Positions 27,828 to 36,406 of a stretch of DNA of 53,152 bases are shown here, piece after piece; position 1 is the stretch's first letter; every line of letters starts with the position of its first letter. The translations under genes were made by a program, and so were the position numbers. The notes under the pieces are model-generated. The model saw only the letters and a program-made list of their open reading frames with translations. It was not told the DNA's origin and searched no databases. This DNA is from Cognatishimia sp. F0-27 (GTDB lineage: Bacteria > Pseudomonadota > Alphaproteobacteria > Rhodobacterales > Rhodobacteraceae). The stretch spans positions 1-53,152 of the forward strand of contig NZ_JAFMPQ010000037.1 of assembly GCF_020667845.1 (NCBI RefSeq). The letters run 5' to 3'.

Positions 27828-28562
27828 TCAGCGGCGGCGCGCGGCTCGCGCGGCGCGGACCTGTCCGGCCAGTCGCAGGGTTTCGTGCTCCAGCGCGTCG
27901 AGCCCGGTTTGCACGCCTTGCGCGTCGCGGGCCTCCAACGCATTTGCAATGGCATCGTGCAGCCCAACGATGCGCGCCCGGTCTCGGGCCGAGAAGGTGA
28001 TCATGTTCATCAAGGGTTGCATGCCCTCGATGGCCCCGGCCAGATGCCAGCCCAGCACCGGGTTTCCAGCCCCTTCGACAAGCGCGCGGTGAAAGGCGAC
28101 ATCGGAGGCGCAAAACCCTTCGTCCGACAGCCCCGGCTGGCTCTGGCGATGGATTTCGGCGCGCATGGCGGCCAGATGATCGGCACTGCGGCGGCGGGCC
28201 GAGGCCGGGGCGCAGGCCTTTTCAAGCGCGAAACGCGCCTCGCAGGCCGTCTCGAAATCGACCTCGTTCATCGACAGGAGCAGGGTGGCGGTCGTAATCT
28301 GCTGACCGACGGTCTCATCATAGCTCAACCGGTTCACGAAAGCCCCGCCCGACGCGCCGCGCTGCGTGCGGATCAGGCTCTGCGCGGCGAGCCGCTTCAA
28401 CGCCTCGCGCACCGTCGGCCGGGAAACGGCAAACGTGTCTGCCAGCTCGGCTTCGGAGGGCAGGCGTTCATCGACGATCAACTGGCCCGATACGATTGCG
28501 TCCCGGATCGCGGAGGCGATCTGCGCAGACAGATCGCGGTCTGAATCGAGGGTCGTTTTCAC
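27828..28562 (-). CDS. GntR-family (FadR subfamily, FCD) transcriptional regulator
   Basis: A 244-residue repressor-type protein. The N-terminal winged helix (residues 10-78) includes LPSEAELADTFAVSRPTVREAL, and GASGGAFVNRL forms the wing. The C-terminal all-helical FCD domain has the metal/ligand-binding His and Asp pattern (DVAFHRALVEGAGN and GLHDAIANALEARD). It is divergent from the DMSP operon and, from memory, a GntR gene also flanks dmdA in model roseobacters. It is therefore the likely DMSP- or acrylate-responsive regulator of the operon. The tail is Arg/Ala-rich. Its own promoter is bracketed by two copies of the probable operator. Confidence 0.9.
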   Translation of the reverse strand: MKTTLDSDRDLSAQIASAIRDAIVSGQLIVDERLPSEAELADTFAVSRPTVREALKRLAAQSLIRTQRGASGGAFVNRLSYDETVGQQITTATLLLSMNEVDFETACEARFALEKACAPASARRRSADHLAAMRAEIHRQSQPGLSDEGFCASDVAFHRALVEGAGNPVLGWHLAGAIEGMQPLMNMITFSARDRARIVGLHDAIANALEARDAQGVQTGLDALEHETLRLAGQVRAARAARRR

Positions 28563-28594
28563 GCGGGACTCCTGCGCCGGGTTGGAGATTTCAT

Positions 28595-28645
28595 TTGTCA
28601 GACATTTAAAACTCTGGCAAGGAGTCCGTCAATTGTAAGACATTT
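28595..28645. promoter_or_regulatory. Two GntR-type operator boxes
   Basis: TTGTCAGACATTT (28595-28607) and TTGTAAGACATTT (28633-28645) are direct copies 38 bp apart. The core TGTC-A-GACA of the first is a perfect odd palindrome, like FadR-subfamily sites (TNGTNNNACNA). They lie between the GntR gene and the DUF2182 gene. Confidence 0.75.
28604..28632 (-). promoter_or_regulatory. Promoter of the GntR gene, flanked by its operators
   Basis: On the minus strand, -35 TTGACG (28627-28632), a 17-base spacer and -10 TTAAAT (28604-28609) lie about 40 bp before the start codon. One operator box overlaps the -10 and the other directly abuts the -35, which is the expected geometry for autorepression. 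Confidence 0.65.
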
Positions 28646-28750
28646 GTCCGAGTCGCTGCGCCTGCACAATCGGCACCGCGACCGGCGCGCACCGTTGGGG
28701 CCGCACAAGGCGCGTCTCTTGCGGCCGCAGATGTGGAGAGGACGCAAGCG

Positions 28751-29509
28751 ATGTGGGCAGAGCGCATTCGGTCGATGGCCGCGCTGCACTGGGGGGTTGC
28801 CTTTGGCGCGATCCTTGCGGGGTGGGCGGTGCTCTGGGTCATGTCTGTGCCTGCGGACTTGCGCGCGCTTTCGGCGCTCTATGGTCCGGATTTCTGGGAG
28901 GCGCTCTGCACGGTGACGCCGGACATGGCCGGTGGGGTCAAGCTCTGGGCGATGTGGAGCGCGATGGCGGCGGCGATGATGCTGCCCACGGCATTGCCCG
29001 CGCTTGCCAGCTTCGATGACCTGCCGGGCACCAGCTCGCATGATGCGTTGCGCTTTGTTGGCGGGTTCCTCGCGGTTTGGGCCGGGTTTGCCGCGATTGC
29101 GGCAATTGCGCAGATGGCGCTGTGGCAGACCGGCTGGGTCGATGCAATCGGGGTGTCTACCTCGCGCTGGCTGACGGCGGGGTTGCTCGCGGGGGCGGGG
29201 CTCTACCAGTTCAGCACGCTGAAGGCGGCCTGCCTGAGCAAATGCCGCGCGCCGCTCACTTTCTTCATGCAGCACTGGGACGCGGGCGCCTGGCGCATGG
29301 GGGTGCGGATGGGCGCGGTGTGCCTTGGCTGCTGCTGGACCTTGATGGCGCTTGGATTTGTGGGCGGCACGATGAACCTGGCGTGGATGGGGGCCGCGAC
29401 CGTGCTGATGGTTGTTGAAAAGCTGCCCCGGCTGGGCGCGCCGCTGACCCAGCCATTGGGATATGGACTGCTTGGAGCCGCGGGGCTCGCGGCGCTGGGC
29501 CTGCTCTGA
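28751..29509 (+). CDS. DUF2182 integral membrane protein
   Basis: A 252-residue membrane protein with about six hydrophobic segments (around residues 13-32, 64-86, 102-122, 183-203, 208-222 and 237-252). WAMWSAMAAAMMLP (residues 66-79) is the DUF2182 signature, and the family is described as predicted metal-binding. Two cysteine clusters, CLSKC (161-165) and CLGCC (191-195), could hold a metal. The ATG at 28751 has GGAGAGG upstream; a GTG at 28733 is an alternative. It is the first gene of the operon that continues through DUF1326, dmdA and acuI. Its role is unknown; metal handling or a membrane redox partner are guesses. Confidence 0.85.
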   Translation: MWAERIRSMAALHWGVAFGAILAGWAVLWVMSVPADLRALSALYGPDFWEALCTVTPDMAGGVKLWAMWSAMAAAMMLPTALPALASFDDLPGTSSHDALRFVGGFLAVWAGFAAIAAIAQMALWQTGWVDAIGVSTSRWLTAGLLAGAGLYQFSTLKAACLSKCRAPLTFFMQHWDAGAWRMGVRMGAVCLGCCWTLMALGFVGGTMNLAWMGAATVLMVVEKLPRLGAPLTQPLGYGLLGAAGLAALGLL

Positions 29510-29588
29510 GCCGCGTGTCGCGACCGCGCGGTCACGGATGGAAAACCACGGATCGTGGAGGCGATCCAAACGAAGGAGGGACAAAACC

Positions 29589-30227
29589 ATGCCAAAGGAT
29601 ATGGCGCCGGGCACCGTGCCGTGGACGATCAAGGGGGAGCTGATCCTCAATTGCAATTGCACGGTGTTCTGCCCTTGCGTCGTCTCGCTGGGGGCGCACC
29701 CGCCGACGGAAGGGCACTGTCAGGCGTGGTCGGGCATTCGCATCGATGAGGGCCAGTATGGCGACGTGGACCTGTCCGGCCTGAATGTGGGGTTGTTCCT
29801 CGAGATTCCGGAGCGGATGGCACGGGGCAACTGGACCGCGGCGGCGTTTATCGACGAGCGCGCCTCCGACGAAGCCTTCGAGGCGCTGGAGATGATCTTT
29901 TCCGGTCAGGCCAAGGGCACCACGGGGCTCTTCGGGATGCTGGTGTCGACCTATCTCGGTGCCGAGCGCGCCCCGATCACCTTCGAGACCGAGGGCAAGG
30001 AGCGCCGTCTGACCGTGGGCAAGAAGATCAAGGGATCGGTTGTGCCGGTCGAGGGGCATGATCCGGACAAGGATATCGTCGCCACCAACACCAAATACTG
30101 GATGGGTGCGGACATCACGGTGGCCACCGCCACGCAAGGGCGCGTGCGCGCCTTTGGTCGTGTCTGGGATTTCGACGGGCGGTCCGCCGAAATCTGTCAG
30201 ATCGACTGGAAAGGGCCGGGGCGCTAA
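29589..30227 (+). CDS. DUF1326 cysteine-rich protein
   Basis: A 212-residue soluble protein of DUF1326. Its N-terminus concentrates cysteines: Cys22, Cys24, Cys28 and Cys30 in NCNCTVFCPC, then His43-Cys44, a likely metal- or cluster-binding site. The rest is a beta-rich domain (GELILNCNC, APITFETEGKERRLTVGKK). DUF1326 genes are, from memory, frequently paired with DUF2182 genes, and the pair is preserved here. It lies 79 bp after DUF2182 and 109 bp before dmdA on the same strand. There is no signal peptide. The function is unknown. Confidence 0.85.
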   Translation: MPKDMAPGTVPWTIKGELILNCNCTVFCPCVVSLGAHPPTEGHCQAWSGIRIDEGQYGDVDLSGLNVGLFLEIPERMARGNWTAAAFIDERASDEAFEALEMIFSGQAKGTTGLFGMLVSTYLGAERAPITFETEGKERRLTVGKKIKGSVVPVEGHDPDKDIVATNTKYWMGADITVATATQGRVRAFGRVWDFDGRSAEICQIDWKGPGR

Positions 30228-30336
30228 GCCCCGCCATCGTCGTTTTGGGAGGGATGGCGATGCGTATGATCATGAAAACCCGGACGAAGGGGCCGTTTTG
30301 CCGTCGCTTCGACACCGGAACGGGGAGGGCGGTGGA

Positions 30337-31446
30337 ATGAACCTTGCAGCCATGTCACCGACGCACCGGACGCGCCGGACGCCCTTTACAGACGGGGTCG
30401 AAGGGGCGGGTGTGTCGGCCTACACGGTTTACAACCGTATGCTGCTGCCTGCGGCGTTCGAAAGCCCGGAAGCGGATTATCGCCACCTCAAGACCCATGT
30501 TCAGGTCTGGGACGTGTCCTGCGAACGGCAGGTGGAACTGCGGGGTCCCGACGCGGGGCGGCTGATGCAGCTTCTGACGCCGCGCGATCTGCGCGGGATG
30601 CTGCCGGGGCAGTGCTACTATGTCCCGGTGGTGGACGAAACGGGCGGGATGCTCAACGATCCGGTCGCCTTGAAGATCGCGGAAGACCATTGGTGGATCT
30701 CCATCGCCGACAGCGACCTGTTGCTGTGGGTCAAGGGGATCGCCTGGGCCATGCGACTCGATGTGCTGGTAAGCGAGCCGGATGTCTCGCCGCTGGCGGT
30801 GCAGGGGCCAAAGGCCGATGCCTTGATGGCGCGGGTCTTTGGCGATGGCATCAGCGCCGTGCGCTTCTTCCGGTTTGGCTGGTTCGAGTTTCAGGACACG
30901 TGGATGATCATCGCCCGCTCGGGCTATTCCAAGCAGGGTGGCTTCGAGATCTACGTGCCGGACACGGCGCTTGGCATGCCGCTTTGGAACGCGTTGATGG
31001 AGGCGGGAACGGATCTTCAGGTGCGCGCGGGCTGTCCGAATTACATCGAGCGGACGGAAGGAGGGCTTTTGTCCTTCGGCAGCGACATGACCGCGGAGAA
31101 CACCCCGTTCGAATGTGGCCTCGGCAAGTTCTGCCACATGAACGCGGCCATCACCTGTATCGGACGGGATGCCTTGCTTCGGGTCGAGCGGGACGGGCCA
31201 ACGCGCCAGATCCGCCCGATTGAAATACCCGGAGATCCGGTTGGACGCTGTGCGCATCACTGGCCCCTGATGGCGGATGGCGAAAAGGTCGGCCGGGTGA
31301 GCTCTGCGGCCTATTCGCCTGATTTCAAAACGAATGTCGGGATTGGCATGGTGCGGATGACACATTGGAAACCGGGCACTCGGCTGACGGTGGAGACGCC
31401 GGAAGGCGCGCGTGAGGCGATCGTGAAAGCGGCGTTCTGGGCCTGA
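30337..31446 (+). CDS. dmdA: Dimethylsulfoniopropionate demethylase DmdA
   Basis: It transfers a methyl group from DMSP to tetrahydrofolate, giving 3-methylmercaptopropionate, the first step of DMSP assimilation. The 369-residue GcvT-fold protein matches remembered DmdA sequences along its length: RRTPFTDGVEGAGVSAYTVY, HVQVWDVSCERQVE, DETGGMLNDPVALK, WWISIADSDLLLWVKG, ARSGYSKQGGFEIYV and AGCPNYIERTEGGLLSFGSD. These motifs separate it from glycine-cleavage T-proteins. The start at 30337 follows GGGGAGGGCGGTGGA. The later pathway genes dmdB, dmdC and dmdD are not in this window. Confidence 0.93.
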   Translation: MNLAAMSPTHRTRRTPFTDGVEGAGVSAYTVYNRMLLPAAFESPEADYRHLKTHVQVWDVSCERQVELRGPDAGRLMQLLTPRDLRGMLPGQCYYVPVVDETGGMLNDPVALKIAEDHWWISIADSDLLLWVKGIAWAMRLDVLVSEPDVSPLAVQGPKADALMARVFGDGISAVRFFRFGWFEFQDTWMIIARSGYSKQGGFEIYVPDTALGMPLWNALMEAGTDLQVRAGCPNYIERTEGGLLSFGSDMTAENTPFECGLGKFCHMNAAITCIGRDALLRVERDGPTRQIRPIEIPGDPVGRCAHHWPLMADGEKVGRVSSAAYSPDFKTNVGIGMVRMTHWKPGTRLTVETPEGAREAIVKAAFWA

Positions 31447-31668
31447 TCGCGGGCGCCAGAACAGAGCTGCGCGGCGCGGTCCTGCCCGGAACGGGGCCGC
31501 CGGGGACGCCGGGTGTCGAGGGGGTGCAACCGGTGCCGCGACGCGGTATCCCGCGCCGGTGACGACCCCGGCCCAAGACAGGCGGGCCGGGCAAAGAAGG
31601 ATCGGGATGTGGCAAGGCCCGGCGGGGCCGTGCCGCCACATCGCAGACATTGAGAGAAGGAGCACGCC

Positions 31669-32658
31669 ATGAAAGCGCTGTTGGTTCGCAAGGATGATGA
31701 AGGCAAGACATCGGCCGCGGTGGAGGAGATTGCCGAGAGCGATCTGCCGGACGGGGATGTGACGGTTGCGGTCGAATATTCGACGGTGAACTACAAGGAC
31801 GGGCTCTGCATCGGGCCGGGCGCGGGGCTTGTGCGCACGTATCCCCATGTGCCGGGTATCGATTTTGCCGGCACGGTCGAGGCGTCCGATGATGACCGTT
31901 ACAAGCCGGGCGACAAGGTCGTGTTGACCGGCTGGCGCGTGGGGGAGGCGCATTGGGGCGGTTACGCGGAGAAAGCCCGCGTGAAAGCCGATTGGCTTGT
32001 GCCGCTGCCCGACGGGCTAGATGCGCGCGCGGCCATGGCGGTTGGGACCGCGGGTCTGACCGCGATGCTGGCGGTGATGGCGCTTGAGGATCAGGGCGTC
32101 AAGCCCGGTGACGGTCCCGTGCTTGTGACCGGCGCCGCAGGGGGCGTCGGCTCCGTGGCCACGGCCATTCTGGCCAATCTCGGTTATGAGGTTGCCGCCG
32201 TCACGGGCCGGGCGGAGCAGGCCGATTACCTGCGCAGCCTCGGTGCGACGGAGATCGTGGCCCGGGAGGAGTTGAGCGAAGTGACCCGCAAGCCGCTGGA
32301 AAGCGAGCGCTGGGCGGGCTGCGTGGACGCGGTGGCCGGTGCAATGCTGGGCCGCGTGCTCAAGCAGATGAAATACGGCGGGTCGGTCGCGGCGATTGGC
32401 CTTGCGGGCGGTGCCGCCATCGAAGGCGCGCTGATCACGCCCTTCATCCTACGGGGGGTCAACCTTCTGGGGATCGACAGCGTGATGCAGCCCTATGAAA
32501 ACCGGGTGCGCGCGTGGCAGCGGATCGCGTCGGATCTTCCGATGGACAAGCTGGAGGCGATGATCGAGCCTGCGACGCTGGGCGATTTGCCGAAGCTGGG
32601 CAAGGATATTCTCAAGGGCCAGGTCAAGGGCCGTGTTGTTGTGACCGTGGCTGGCTGA
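31669..32658 (+). CDS. acuI: Acrylyl-CoA reductase AcuI
   Basis: It reduces acryloyl-CoA to propionyl-CoA with NADPH, detoxifying acrylate from DMSP cleavage. The 329-residue protein is a zinc-free medium-chain dehydrogenase/quinone-reductase of the YhdH/AcuI type. It has YSTVNYKDGLCIGPGAGLVR near the N-terminus, the nucleotide-binding GAAGGVGSVA, and a C-terminus (DILKGQVKGRVVVTVAG) typical of the group. AGAAGGAG lies just before the ATG. It follows dmdA by 222 bp and ends 30 bp before a strong terminator, so it is the last gene of the DMSP operon. dmdA-acuI co-transcription is known in roseobacters. Confidence 0.92.
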   Translation: MKALLVRKDDEGKTSAAVEEIAESDLPDGDVTVAVEYSTVNYKDGLCIGPGAGLVRTYPHVPGIDFAGTVEASDDDRYKPGDKVVLTGWRVGEAHWGGYAEKARVKADWLVPLPDGLDARAAMAVGTAGLTAMLAVMALEDQGVKPGDGPVLVTGAAGGVGSVATAILANLGYEVAAVTGRAEQADYLRSLGATEIVAREELSEVTRKPLESERWAGCVDAVAGAMLGRVLKQMKYGGSVAAIGLAGGAAIEGALITPFILRGVNLLGIDSVMQPYENRVRAWQRIASDLPMDKLEAMIEPATLGDLPKLGKDILKGQVKGRVVVTVAG

Positions 32659-32688
32659 CGTCGCGGAGAACGGCATTTGCGTCATTTG

Positions 32689-32724
32689 CCCTGTCCCGGA
32701 TTTGCCCGGGGCAGGGTTTTTTTT
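32689..32724 (+). terminator. Rho-independent terminator of the dmdA-acuI operon
   Basis: An 11-bp stem (CCCTGTCCCGG at 32689-32699 with CCGGGGCAGGG at 32706-32716, one U-G wobble) and a 6-base loop are followed directly by eight T residues (32717-32724). It lies 30 bp after the acuI stop. Confidence 0.93.
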
Positions 32725-32928
32725 GTGGTGCCTGTGTCGCGTCCCGGCGCCGTGCTTCTTGGCGGCGCTTCCCGCCTTTGGCGCCTTTGGCAGGTTTATG
32801 GCGGGTGCGGTGCCCATCCGGCCAGGGCGCATGCCTGTCCCGGGCAGACAGATAAAACGGCGTCTTGCGCGCCGCGCGGCCCTCTGGCAGGGCTTGGGTG
32901 CGACAGGTTTGACGGAAGGGATCATGTG

Positions 32929-34584
32929 ATGCGCAGCGGTGGCGAACTTTTGGTGGCGTCCTTGCAAGCCCTTGGGGCGACGAAGTGTTTCGGGGTCCCG
33001 GGCGAAAGCTATCTTCCGGTGCTGGATGCGCTGCATGACACGCAAGGCGCGTTCGACTTCGTGCTCTGCCGCAACGAAGGCGGGGCGGGCTTCATGGCGG
33101 CGGCCTGGGGCAAGCTGACCGGGCAACCGGGCATCGCGTTCGTCACGCGCGGCCCCGGGGCCACGAACGCCTCTATCGGTGTGCATACCGCGCGACAGGA
33201 CAGCGCGCCCATGCTGCTTTTTGTGGGCCAGGTGGGCGGCGACATGAAGGGTCGCGAGGCGTTTCAGGAGGTGGACTACCGCGCCACGTTTGGCCCGCTC
33301 GCCAAATGGGCGACGGAGGTCGAACGGGTCGAGCGCCTGCCGGAAATCGTCTCACGCGCGTGGATCACGGCCTCTTCCGGGCGGCCGGGGCCGGTGGTGA
33401 TCGCTCTGCCGGAGGACGTGCTCAGCGCCATGACCGATGCCGCGCCCATCAGCCGCCCGGTCACCATCGCCGAGGCTGCGCCGGAGGCCGGGGCGCTGGA
33501 TCGCGCGATGGCAATGCTTGCGGCGGCGCGGCGGCCGTTGATCCTTTTGGGCGGGTGCAACTGGACCGATGCGGGCAAGACCGCGCTGGAAGGCTTTGCC
33601 GAGGCATCGGATATCCCGGTGGTTGCGGCCTTCCGCTATCAGGACCGCTTCAACAACACGGCACCGGTCTATTGCGGCGAGGCGGGTGTCGGCATGCCGC
33701 CGCATGTCAAGGCGCTCATCCGCGACGCGGATACCATCCTCGCGCTGAATGTGCGGTTCGGCGAGATGACCACCGATGGCTACAGCCTTCTGGCGGTGCC
33801 GGAACCGGCGCAAACCTTGATCCACGTGCACAACGACACCGACGAGATCGGCAAGATCTACGCGCCGGATCTGGCGATACAAGCCGGGCCAAACGCCTGT
33901 GCGCAGGCGCTTGCGCCGGTCCGGGGCGACTGGGCGGCGTGGCGTGCCGCCGGGCGGACGGCCTTCGAGGCCAGCCTCGACGCGCCCGAGCAGCCCTCGC
34001 CGGTGGACATGACGGCAGTGACGCGGCACTTGCGCGCGGTGTTGCCCGACGACGTGATCCTGACCAACGGTGCGGGAAATTTCACCGTCTGGCCCAACAA
34101 GTTCTTTCCCTTCGGTCCGAAGGCGCGGCTTCTGGCGCCGCAATCGGGGGCCATGGGGTATGGCCTGCCCGCGGCCATTGCCGCGAAAGTTGCAGACCCT
34201 GCGCGCTGCGTGGTGTGTTTTGCCGGGGACGGCGATTTTCAGATGAACTGTCAGGAGCTTGCCACCGCTGCGCAAGCCGGCGCGCAGCCCATCGTGCTGA
34301 TTCTCAACAACGGAATCTACGGCACCATCCGCGCCCACCAAGAGCGTCATTACCCCGCGCGGGTGTCCGGAACGGATATGGTCAGCCCGGATTTCGCCGC
34401 TTTGGCAAGAGCTTACGGCTTTCACGGTGAACGGGTCGAGCGAACCGAGGATTTCGCGGAGGCGTTTGACCGCGCGCTGGCGTCAAAGACCGGCGCCGTG
34501 CTTGATCTTGTGATCTCTGCCGAGGCGCTGACCCCGCGTATGACGCTCAGCGAGATGCGTGCGGCGGCGCAGGCTTCTTCCTGA
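32929..34584 (+). CDS. Thiamine-diphosphate-dependent enzyme, acetolactate-synthase-like
   Basis: A 551-residue ThDP enzyme with the three-domain acetolactate synthase/benzoylformate decarboxylase plan. The N-terminal Pyr domain has FGVPGESYLPVLDAL and the activating glutamate in LCRNEGGAGFMAAAWG. A central domain follows (RPLILLGGCNWTDAG), then a C-terminal PP domain with the ThDP motif GDGDFQMN...NNGIYG. It is not a clear biosynthetic IlvB: no ilvH small-subunit gene follows. Related solitary enzymes act on oxalyl-CoA, sulfopyruvate or other 2-oxoacids. The specific reaction is unknown. The ATG at 32929 is 205 bp beyond the terminator of the DMSP operon, so it is probably a separate transcript. 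Confidence 0.85.
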   Translation: MRSGGELLVASLQALGATKCFGVPGESYLPVLDALHDTQGAFDFVLCRNEGGAGFMAAAWGKLTGQPGIAFVTRGPGATNASIGVHTARQDSAPMLLFVGQVGGDMKGREAFQEVDYRATFGPLAKWATEVERVERLPEIVSRAWITASSGRPGPVVIALPEDVLSAMTDAAPISRPVTIAEAAPEAGALDRAMAMLAAARRPLILLGGCNWTDAGKTALEGFAEASDIPVVAAFRYQDRFNNTAPVYCGEAGVGMPPHVKALIRDADTILALNVRFGEMTTDGYSLLAVPEPAQTLIHVHNDTDEIGKIYAPDLAIQAGPNACAQALAPVRGDWAAWRAAGRTAFEASLDAPEQPSPVDMTAVTRHLRAVLPDDVILTNGAGNFTVWPNKFFPFGPKARLLAPQSGAMGYGLPAAIAAKVADPARCVVCFAGDGDFQMNCQELATAAQAGAQPIVLILNNGIYGTIRAHQERHYPARVSGTDMVSPDFAALARAYGFHGERVERTEDFAEAFDRALASKTGAVLDLVISAEALTPRMTLSEMRAAAQASS

Positions 34585-34712
34585 CGCATCCGGCACGCGC
34601 GCGGGTCGTTTTGCCTTGGGCGGTGCGCGCAGCGAGAGCGCCAAACCGATGGTGGGGTGCCGGGGCCTGTCTTCGGCGCATGGCGCACCCGCAAAGGCGC
34701 AGGTGCAGCCGC

Positions 34713-35738
34713 TCAGCCGTCGCGGGCGGCCTGCAACCCGTCGCGGGCAAATTCCGGCACCAAGGCACCGAGTTCGAGGCCCCGCTGCGGATTCGAGGCG
34801 TTGCCATCCAGCGCGCGGCGTTTCACACCCTGCAGGATGGCTGCCATCCGAAAAAACGCGAAGGCGAGATAGAAGCCAAACCGGTCGATCCCGGTGAGCC
34901 CGCGCCGCACGCAATAGGCATCGATGAAGGCCTGATCGGACGGCAGGCCCTGTGCGCCCCGGTCGACTCCGGCGAGGCCACGTCCGGTGGGGCCGGGCGC
35001 GCGCGACCATTGCATCAGAACGGCGGCGAGATCCGCATAGGGATGCCCAAGCGTGGACAATTCCCAATCCAGAACCGCAAGGCAGGCGCTGCCGTCATGC
35101 GAAAACAGCATGTTGTCGATCCGATAATCGCCATGAACGAGACAGACCTGGCCGTCATCTTCCGGCAGATTGGCATCGAGCCACGTGATCAGCGCATCCA
35201 TATCCGCGATGGTCTCCGTCTCGGAGGCGCGGTATTGCTTGGTCCAGCGGTCGATCTGGCGGCGGTAGTAATTGCCGCGTGGTCCAAAATCGGCCAGCCC
35301 CGTGGCGTCGAGATCGACATCGTGGATCGCGGCCAGCACCCGGTTCATCTCGCCGAGCGCGACCGGGCGCTCCGCCCGCATCAATTCCGGCAGACGCGGG
35401 TCGTCGAAATTGCGGCCACGCACGAAATCCATGATGTAGAACGCCGAGCCGATCACGTCTTCGTCCTCGCAAAGCGCGTGCATCTTCGCCACTGGCACAT
35501 CGGTGCCGGACAAGGCCGATTGAACGCGGAATTCGCGGTCGACCGCATGCGCGGATTTCAACAGGACGCCGGGCGGCTTGCGGCGCAGAACGTAGTCCCG
35601 CCCCGGCGTCGAGAGCCGATAGGTCGGGTTCGATTGGCCGGTCTCGAATTTGGTGGCCGTCACCGGCCCGGAGAAACCCGGGATATGGGCCGTGGCCCAG
35701 CGGCTCACCGCATCGGTGTCGAGAGGGTGCAAGTCCAT
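34713..35738 (-). CDS. Phosphotransferase family protein (APH/ACAD10-like)
   Basis: A 341-residue protein kinase-like-fold enzyme. The nucleotide-binding lobe has GQSNPTYRLSTPGRDYVLRR. The catalytic HGDYRIDNMLF (Brenner-type motif with the Asp base) and metal-binding DWELSTLGHP are intact. The closest group is the ACAD10/11-like phosphotransferases, in which a hydroxyacyl-CoA-type substrate is phosphorylated before dehydrogenase action, not antibiotic resistance. The downstream direction ends without an acyl-CoA dehydrogenase gene in view. It is 11 bp after the histidine phosphatase on the same strand, so co-transcribed. Confidence 0.88.
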   Translation of the reverse strand: MDLHPLDTDAVSRWATAHIPGFSGPVTATKFETGQSNPTYRLSTPGRDYVLRRKPPGVLLKSAHAVDREFRVQSALSGTDVPVAKMHALCEDEDVIGSAFYIMDFVRGRNFDDPRLPELMRAERPVALGEMNRVLAAIHDVDLDATGLADFGPRGNYYRRQIDRWTKQYRASETETIADMDALITWLDANLPEDDGQVCLVHGDYRIDNMLFSHDGSACLAVLDWELSTLGHPYADLAAVLMQWSRAPGPTGRGLAGVDRGAQGLPSDQAFIDAYCVRRGLTGIDRFGFYLAFAFFRMAAILQGVKRRALDGNASNPQRGLELGALVPEFARDGLQAARDG

Positions 35739-35749
35739 GAGGTCCTGTT

Positions 35750-36406
35750 CTAGCTGTAGGTCAGAAGCGGATCGGTTTCGCCGGCAATATGCGGCGTTTC
35801 GTTGAACCCGTCCAGAAACAGCGCCGCGCGGCCAGCGCGCAACCGCGTGACGGCGGTGTTGCGCATCTGAAGCTGGAGACGGATCATCTGGCTGTCGGGG
35901 GCGTCGAGCGCCTGAGCCACCATGAGCGCAATCGGTCCGGCCGAGCTGACCGCGATGGCGTCGCGCGCGCCGCGCAGCGTCTCGGCGGCGGCGCGCACGC
36001 GGGCAGCAAAGCCCGAGAAGGGCTCTGGCGGCTGAGCGATTTCATCGCGCTGCCATCCGAGAACGGTGTCGCGCAAAACGCGGAAATGCAGCTTGCGGTC
36101 GGAGTTCAGCCCCTCGGGGGCGGGTTCAGACGCAAAGCGCGCCGCCAGCAGCGCGCCAAAATCGAATTCGTCCAGACCGGGCAGGACCTGCACCGTCTCC
36201 GGGGCGACCTCGAACCCGTCGCAGAGCGCCTCCAGCGTTTCGCGCTGGCGCCGCAGGGTGCCACGGGCAAACGTTGTCGGGGCCGCCATGCCGCGCCGTT
36301 TGAGGGCGCGCCCCAGAGCGCGGGCCTGTTCGAAACCGAGATCGGACAGCCGGTCGTAATCCTCGGTTCCAAAGCGCGCCTGACCGTGGCGGATCAGCGT
36401 GATCAC
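35750..36406 (-). CDS. Histidine phosphatase family protein
   Basis: A 218-residue branch-1 histidine phosphatase (phosphoglycerate-mutase-like). The phosphohistidine motif LIRHGQA is at residues 4-10, the second arginine and Glu region is TLRRQRETLEAL, and the late histidine of the classic motif is replaced: VSSAGPIALM stands where VSHGGxI is usual. Loss of that histidine is notable for catalysis, but related roseobacter proteins may share it. The start overlaps the nitronate monooxygenase stop by four bases (ATGA). Confidence 0.82.
   Translation of the reverse strand: MITLIRHGQARFGTEDYDRLSDLGFEQARALGRALKRRGMAAPTTFARGTLRRQRETLEALCDGFEVAPETVQVLPGLDEFDFGALLAARFASEPAPEGLNSDRKLHFRVLRDTVLGWQRDEIAQPPEPFSGFAARVRAAAETLRGARDAIAVSSAGPIALMVAQALDAPDSQMIRLQLQMRNTAVTRLRAGRAALFLDGFNETPHIAGETDPLLTYS

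Noticed and set aside
34713-35738. Aminoglycoside resistance gene
   Set aside because: The kinase motifs are shared by many phosphotransferases. The sequence is nearer to ACAD10-like metabolic proteins, and the context is metabolic.
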